A DNA stretch of 64,000 bases, taken from NCBI RefSeq assembly GCF_027923905.1, contig NZ_AP026966.1:1117001-1181000 (forward strand), written 5' to 3'. The translations under genes were made by a program, and so were the position numbers. This DNA is from Massilia varians. GTDB lineage: Bacteria > Pseudomonadota > Gammaproteobacteria > Burkholderiales > Burkholderiaceae_D. Every line of letters begins with the position of its first letter. Position 1 is the stretch's first letter. Of this stretch, positions 59,872-64,000 are shown in pieces. The notes under the pieces are model-generated. The model was given only the letters and a program-made list of their open reading frames with translations. It ran no database searches and was not told the DNA's origin.

Positions 59872-60768
59872 CTAGCAGGTCCCCGTGGCGGCGGCGGTGA
59901 ACTTGCCGGCGATGGTGGCGAAATAGACGTCTTCCAGACTGGCGCGGGCCGGCTCGAAGCCGTCGCCCGGGTCGGTCTCGGCATACACGTGGATCAGGGT
60001 GCGGCCGGTGAGCAGGCGGGTCGAGATGACCTGGTGGCGCTTCTGGAACACCGGCAGTTCCTGCTTGGTGACGAAACGCGCCCAGATGTAGTCCTCGACC
60101 TCGTAGGTCAGTTCCTGCGGGTCGCCGCACAGCAGCACGTGGCCCTTGTGGATGATCGCCATGTTGGCGCACAGGTCGGCCACGTCGGACACGATGTGGG
60201 TCGACAGGATGACGGTCTTGTCCTCGCCGATCTCGGACAGCAGGTTATGGAAGCGCACGCGCTCCTGCGGGTCCAGGCCGGCGGTGGGCTCGTCGACGAT
60301 GATCAGGCGCGGGTCGCCCAGCAGGGCCTGGGCGATGCCGAAGCGCTGGCGCATGCCGCCCGAGAACGTGCCGAGGCGCTGGTTGCGCACTTCCCAGAGG
60401 TTGGTCTGCTGCAGCAGGCCGTCGACCACCTCGCGCCTGCGGTGCTTGTGCGACAGGCCCTTGAGCTGGGCGAAATGGTCGAGCAGTTCGTAAGCGGTTA
60501 CTTTCGGGTAGACGCCGAAATCCTGCGGCAGGTAGCCGAGCATGCGGCGCACTTCGTCCTTTTCGTCGAGGACGTCGATGTCGTCCAGGAACACCGAACC
60601 GGAATCGCACTCCTGCAGGGTGGCGAGGATCCGCATCAGCGTCGATTTGCCGGCGCCGTTCGGACCGAGCAGCCCGAACATCCCGGCCGGGATGGTCAGG
60701 GTGACACGGTCGAGCGCGACCACGCCATTGGCGTAGGTCTTCGACAAATTGCGGATTTTTAATTCCAT
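59872..60768 (-). CDS. ABC transporter ATP-binding protein for the M1-fused permease
   Basis: A 298-residue ABC ATPase. Walker A GPNGAGKST (35-43), signature SGGMRQR, Walker B IIVDEPTAGLD and the H-loop THIVSDV are all present. The C-terminal 75 residues resemble those of ABC-2 exporters. It precedes the permease/aminopeptidase gene by three bases, so the two encode one transport complex. Divergent from an unknown gene across 191 bases. Confidence 0.92.
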   Translation of the reverse strand: MELKIRNLSKTYANGVVALDRVTLTIPAGMFGLLGPNGAGKSTLMRILATLQECDSGSVFLDDIDVLDEKDEVRRMLGYLPQDFGVYPKVTAYELLDHFAQLKGLSHKHRRREVVDGLLQQTNLWEVRNQRLGTFSGGMRQRFGIAQALLGDPRLIIVDEPTAGLDPQERVRFHNLLSEIGEDKTVILSTHIVSDVADLCANMAIIHKGHVLLCGDPQELTYEVEDYIWARFVTKQELPVFQKRHQVISTRLLTGRTLIHVYAETDPGDGFEPARASLEDVYFATIAGKFTAAATGTC

Positions 60769-60959
60769 GCCATTTCCTCAAGCGTGCATATAAACCTTTT
60801 TCAACACTTGCATTGTATTAAATTGTCTTGCGGTTTGTGGCGACTTCGCGACGCACGGACGCTTTGATGGTCCAGACTGCATAATCCGCTGACAGAACGG
60901 ATGACAAAGCGCAGCAATACTTTCCTTAAATAAACATTACTCGCGTAAAGCCTGGAAAC

Positions 60960-61412
60960 ATGGATAATGACAGGATGAACAAGGCCATCCAGGACAAGTT
61001 GCTGGCGCTGATGCGCGAAGGACGCGACCGGAGCGAGTCGCTCGACTGGTTCCGGGTGTCGCTGGGCCTGTTCTACCTGGCCGCGCTGATGACCGAGGAG
61101 GCGATCGACTTCAAGAAGGTTGACCGCGGTTTCAACCGCTTCATCTACCACACCCTCGGCAAGGGCCATACCATCACCAGCGTGCTGCAGTACATGAGCG
61201 GCGCGAAGGTGATGCCGACCGTCGAATCCGAACGTTTCATGGACGCCTTCCGGCGCCACTGCCCGGAAATCCCGGCCGCGTCGATTCCCTTCCTGCTCGA
61301 GCTGAACCTGGGGGTGGCGAAGAACATCTCCGGGCTGGAGGCGGCGGGGCCGCTGGCGGACTGGATCGCCCGGAGGAAGGCCGACGGGGAGCCGCGGAGC
61401 GCGGGCGCCTAA
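60960..61412 (+). CDS. Unknown 150-residue protein
   Basis: No family was recognised. The protein is helical and soluble, with [19 protein letters not shown] near residue 30 and [15 protein letters not shown] near 67. No signal peptide or catalytic motif is evident. A second possible start is ATG 60975 (MNKAIQ). It begins within the ATPase-divergent region and ends 53 bases before coq7; the two could share a transcript. Coding bias matches the neighbours. Confidence 0.6.
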   Translation: MDNDRMNKAIQDKLLALMREGRDRSESLDWFRVSLGLFYLAALMTEEAIDFKKVDRGFNRFIYHTLGKGHTITSVLQYMSGAKVMPTVESERFMDAFRRHCPEIPAASIPFLLELNLGVAKNISGLEAAGPLADWIARRKADGEPRSAGA

Positions 61413-61465
61413 GGGACGCGGCTGGGCCTATAATGATGTTTTCGCATATCGCATTTGACAACATC

Positions 61466-62110
61466 ATGAGCGCATACCGTTCCAACTCCTCCCTCGACGA
61501 CCTGATCGCCGGCTTCGACAAGGCCCTGCGCGTGGTCGGCGGCGTCGCCGCGTCCTCGCGCCCGAACCCGGGCGCGCATGCCACCGACTGCGAACTGAGC
61601 GACGACGAGCGCCGCCACAGCGCGGGCCTGATGCGTGTGAACCACGTCGGGGAAGTGTGCGCGCAGGCGCTGTACGACTCGCAGGCGCGCTTCGGCAAGA
61701 GCCCGGCGATCCGCAAGCAGTTCGAGCAATCGGCACGCGAGGAAGAAGACCACCTGGCCTGGACCGCCGAGCGCTTGTCCGAGCTGGGCTCGCAGCCGAG
61801 CCTGCTCAATCCGCTGTGGTATGCGGGTTCCTATGTGCTGGGCAGCATCGCGGCCAAGCTGGGCGACCCGCACAGCCTGGGCTTTGTGGTCGAGACCGAG
61901 CGCCAGGTCGAGGCGCACCTGAACCGCCACCTCGAAGACCTGCCGCCGCAGGATGCCAAGTCGCGCGCGATCGTGGAGCAGATGCGGGTCGACGAAATCG
62001 CCCACGGCGCGAAGGCCGCGGCGCTGGGCGCGGCCGAGACGCCGCTGCTGGTGCGGATGCTGATGACGGCGATGTCGAAGGTGATGACGACGACCGCCTA
62101 CCGGATCTGA
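61466..62110 (+). CDS. coq7: Demethoxyubiquinone hydroxylase Coq7
   Basis: A 214-residue di-iron monooxygenase that hydroxylates the ubiquinone ring in ubiquinone synthesis. Iron-ligand motifs: Glu63 in [16 protein letters not shown] with Glu93 and His96, a distal Glu in [10 protein letters not shown], and EIAHG near the end. The start at 61466 ([14 protein letters not shown]) was chosen; in-frame upstream codons add a region with no family match. Betaproteobacteria use Coq7 where E. coli uses UbiF. Confidence 0.95.
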   Translation: MSAYRSNSSLDDLIAGFDKALRVVGGVAASSRPNPGAHATDCELSDDERRHSAGLMRVNHVGEVCAQALYDSQARFGKSPAIRKQFEQSAREEEDHLAWTAERLSELGSQPSLLNPLWYAGSYVLGSIAAKLGDPHSLGFVVETERQVEAHLNRHLEDLPPQDAKSRAIVEQMRVDEIAHGAKAAALGAAETPLLVRMLMTAMSKVMTTTAYRI

Positions 62111-62533
62111 TCAGACCTCGACGATTTCCACCGTGTGCGTGATCTCGGCCGTCTTGGCCAGCATGATCGACGCCGAGCAGTACTTGTCGTGCGACAGGCT
62201 GACCGCGCGCTCGACCGCCGCCGGTTTCAGGTTGCGCCCCGTGACCGTGAAGTGGAAGTTAATCCTGGTGAACACCTTCGGATCGGTCTCCGCGCGCTCG
62301 GCCTGCAGCGTCACGTCGCAGCCGCGCACGTCCTCGCGGCCGCGCTTGAGGATCAGCACCACGTCATAGGCGGTGCAGCCGCCGGTGCCGACCAGCACCA
62401 TCTCCATCGGGCGCGGCGCCAGGTTGTGGCCGCCACCATCGGGCGCGCCATCCATCGCCACCATGTGGCCGCTGCCGGTCTCGGCGCGAAAACTCATGCC
62501 CGACGGGCCGTTCCAGCTGACTTTCACTTCCAT
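62111..62533 (-). CDS. OsmC-family peroxidase-like protein
   Basis: A 140-residue OsmC/YhfA-type protein. Two reactive cysteines are expected: in GTGGCTAYDVVLILKRGRE (central) and in HDKYCSASIMLAKTAEI (C-terminal), the usual pair for hydroperoxide reduction. Convergent with coq7; they touch without overlap (TGA at 62108-62110, TCA from 62111). Soluble, without a signal peptide. Confidence 0.9.
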   Translation of the reverse strand: MEVKVSWNGPSGMSFRAETGSGHMVAMDGAPDGGGHNLAPRPMEMVLVGTGGCTAYDVVLILKRGREDVRGCDVTLQAERAETDPKVFTRINFHFTVTGRNLKPAAVERAVSLSHDKYCSASIMLAKTAEITHTVEIVEV

Positions 62534-62614
62534 TCGATTTCTCCGCTGTGGATTGACTGCGGAGCATTGTAAGGCAGGCGGGGCGCCCGTGCAGGCGCCC
62601 CGGATCGACAGGTC

Positions 62615-63799
62615 TTAGACGGCCAGCACGTAGCGCTCGCTCTTCATGCGCCAGCTGGCGAAGGCCACGATCAACAGGGCCGGAATCGCCGAGCACAGGA
62701 AGGTCAGCAGGTAGGGCAGGACGCCGATGTCGCCGGCCTTGGAGGCTTCCTTGATCAGGGTCTGGTTCGACAGCATCGGCACCAGGTACATCCAGTCCGC
62801 GGTCTTCAGGTCCAGGAAGGACACGACCATGGCGGGAACCAGGGGCACGATGGCCACGATGCTGAGGATGGTCTGCGCTTCCTTGAAGGTCTTGGCGTTC
62901 ATCGCCAGCGCGACGTACAGCGCGCCGGCCAGCAGCGACAGCGACACCGTGACCAGGCACACCAGCAGCAGCTGGCCCCAGCCCAGGCTCCAGGACATGC
63001 CGATCTCCTCCAGCGGCAGCCACTTGAAGACCGCATGCGCCAGGATCAGCTCGAGGGTGACGCCGACGATGCCCAGGGTGCTGGCCGCGAGCCACTTGCC
63101 GCCGATGAGTTCCCAGGTCCGGGCCGGCTGCGCCATTAGCACTTCGAGCGAGCGGCGCTCGCGCTCGCCGGCGGTGCTGTCGACCGCGGCCGACAGGCAC
63201 AGCATGAAGGCCGGGAAGAACAGGAAGCCCATGATGCTGCCGACCACCATCGCCGAGCGCGAGGCATTGGTGCCGGTGTCGTAGCGCTGCACCAGGATCG
63301 GGGTCAGGGCCGCCGGCGACACGCCGTGCGCCAGCAGGCGCGCGCCGGCCACGTTGGCGCCATAGGCCTCCAGCACGTCTTCGACGTCGCGGCGCTGGCC
63401 GCCGGTCTCGCTGGCGGAGTCGTACCAGATCTCGAGCCGGGCGGGGCGCATCGCGTAGTACTGCTCGGTGAAGTCGTCCGGCAGGCGCAGCACCGCCGCC
63501 ACCTTCTTGCCGCGCAGCAGCTCACCGATGGCCTCTTCGTCCATCGGCGGAGTCTCCTTGACCGTGATGTTCTTCTGGCCCAGCTGGGACATCAGGGTCG
63601 GCGCCTTGGCCCCGCCGATGACCGCCAGCTCGATGCCTTCGCGTTCGGCCTTGGTGCTTTTCTCGATCATCTGGTTCAGCATGAAGCCGAACAGGACCGG
63701 GTAGAGCAGGGTGAACATGGCGAGCATGCCGAGCGTGCGCTTGTCGCGCAGGGTCTCGAGCAGCTCTTTCAGGTAGACGACCAACAGCCTGGATTTCAT
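62615..63799 (-). CDS. ABC-2 permease, NatB-like
   Basis: A 394-residue inner-membrane permease with about six helices, a large extracytoplasmic domain after the first (about residues 45-175), and the remaining helices in the C-terminal half. Resembles NatB/YhaP-type sodium or drug exporters. The start at 63799 (MKSRLLVVYLKELLETLRDK) overlaps the ATPase stop as ATGA. The substrate is unknown. Confidence 0.88.
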   Translation of the reverse strand: MKSRLLVVYLKELLETLRDKRTLGMLAMFTLLYPVLFGFMLNQMIEKSTKAEREGIELAVIGGAKAPTLMSQLGQKNITVKETPPMDEEAIGELLRGKKVAAVLRLPDDFTEQYYAMRPARLEIWYDSASETGGQRRDVEDVLEAYGANVAGARLLAHGVSPAALTPILVQRYDTGTNASRSAMVVGSIMGFLFFPAFMLCLSAAVDSTAGERERRSLEVLMAQPARTWELIGGKWLAASTLGIVGVTLELILAHAVFKWLPLEEIGMSWSLGWGQLLLVCLVTVSLSLLAGALYVALAMNAKTFKEAQTILSIVAIVPLVPAMVVSFLDLKTADWMYLVPMLSNQTLIKEASKAGDIGVLPYLLTFLCSAIPALLIVAFASWRMKSERYVLAV

Positions 63800-64000
63800 G
63801 CGATTCCTTCCTCGGTGCCGACCAGGTGCACGAACGCGTCTTCCAGGTTGGCGATGCCGGTACGCCGGCACAGTTCATCGGGCGAGCCCTGGGCCACGGT
63901 CTGGCCGCCGGCGATGACGATCACGTCCTCGCACAGGGCCGTCACTTCCTGCATCACGTGGGTGGCCATGATCACGCAGCAGCCTTCGGCGCGCAGCGCG
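63796..64000 (-). CDS. ABC ATPase, NatA-like (partial at window end)
   Basis: The C-terminal 67 residues of an ABC ATP-binding protein, cut by the window edge. The visible part has the H-loop IMATHVMQEVTALCEDVIVI and the stretch GGQTVAQGSPDEL typical of ABC exporters of the NatA type. The stop overlaps the permease start (ATGA), so the two are translationally coupled. Walker motifs lie outside the window. Confidence 0.9.
   Translation of the reverse strand, partial: ALRAEGCCVIMATHVMQEVTALCEDVIVIAGGQTVAQGSPDELCRRTGIANLEDAFVHLVGTEEGIA

Noticed and set aside
56524..60762. A 1,412-codon open frame on the plus strand, opposite the ABC/M1 genes
   Set aside because: Antisense to recognisable Walker, zinc-peptidase and membrane motifs; composition is typical of a shadow frame.

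Overview
The window is 64 kb of a G+C-rich, densely coded chromosome from a betaproteobacterium, most likely an Oxalobacteraceae member of the Massilia/Telluria/Duganella type. This assignment is inferred from gene content and order: gshA-gshB-EIIA(Man)-ptsH-ptsI, metX-metW, argS-SPOR-dsbA, rsmB-DUF4390-NtrY-like-response regulator, a DUF3567 gene, dprA-smg-topoisomerase and coq7. No rRNA, tRNA or CRISPR array was found.

Layout. 1-0.8 kb: the 3' part of an ammonium channel gene. 0.9-6.0 kb: glutathione synthesis followed by a PTS phosphorelay that has no sugar permease. 6.0-9.8 kb: metX-metW, an exported M48 protease and an RNA pseudouridine synthase. 9.8-15.0 kb: xth, pyrE and the convergent gatCAB operon. 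15.3-22.2 kb: the rod-shape cluster mreBCD-mrdA-rodA-rlpA. 22.2-28.4 kb, minus strand: a SPOR protein, coaX, birA, an SDR, dsbA, a second SPOR protein and argS. 28.6-34.4 kb: rsmB, DUF4390, an NtrY-like kinase, a short response regulator and a worn CobW-like protein. 34.5-37.0 kb: DUF3567, a class II amidotransferase and an EAL-HDOD protein. 37.2-43.1 kb: metH, an orphan BrnA-like protein, fmt and def. 43.4-51.2 kb: a LysM protein, dprA, smg, topoisomerase III and a chemoreceptor. 51.4-53.0 kb: a low-G+C type VI secretion module (hcp, Cys-His amidase effector with a one-base frameshift, exported immunity candidate). 53.1-64 kb: small enzymes, a serine hydrolase, an orphan antitoxin, an ABC system whose permease is fused to an M1 aminopeptidase, an unknown protein, coq7, OsmC and a NatAB-like exporter cut by the window edge.

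Most of the window is housekeeping. Methionine genes occur in two places (metX-metW and metH). Cell-wall genes dominate the middle: rod complex, RlpA and three SPOR-domain proteins. tRNA-related functions are represented by gatCAB, argS, fmt and def.

The less ordinary features are the hcp-effector-immunity island, a dispersed intergenic palindromic repeat family with GTAGGGTGGGCGGC-type ends (six copies or fragments), a predicted three-way-junction leader before the DUF3567 gene, a strong hairpin between mreB and mreC, the CobW-like relic, a response regulator lacking its AAA+ domain, and the ABC permease/aminopeptidase fusion.
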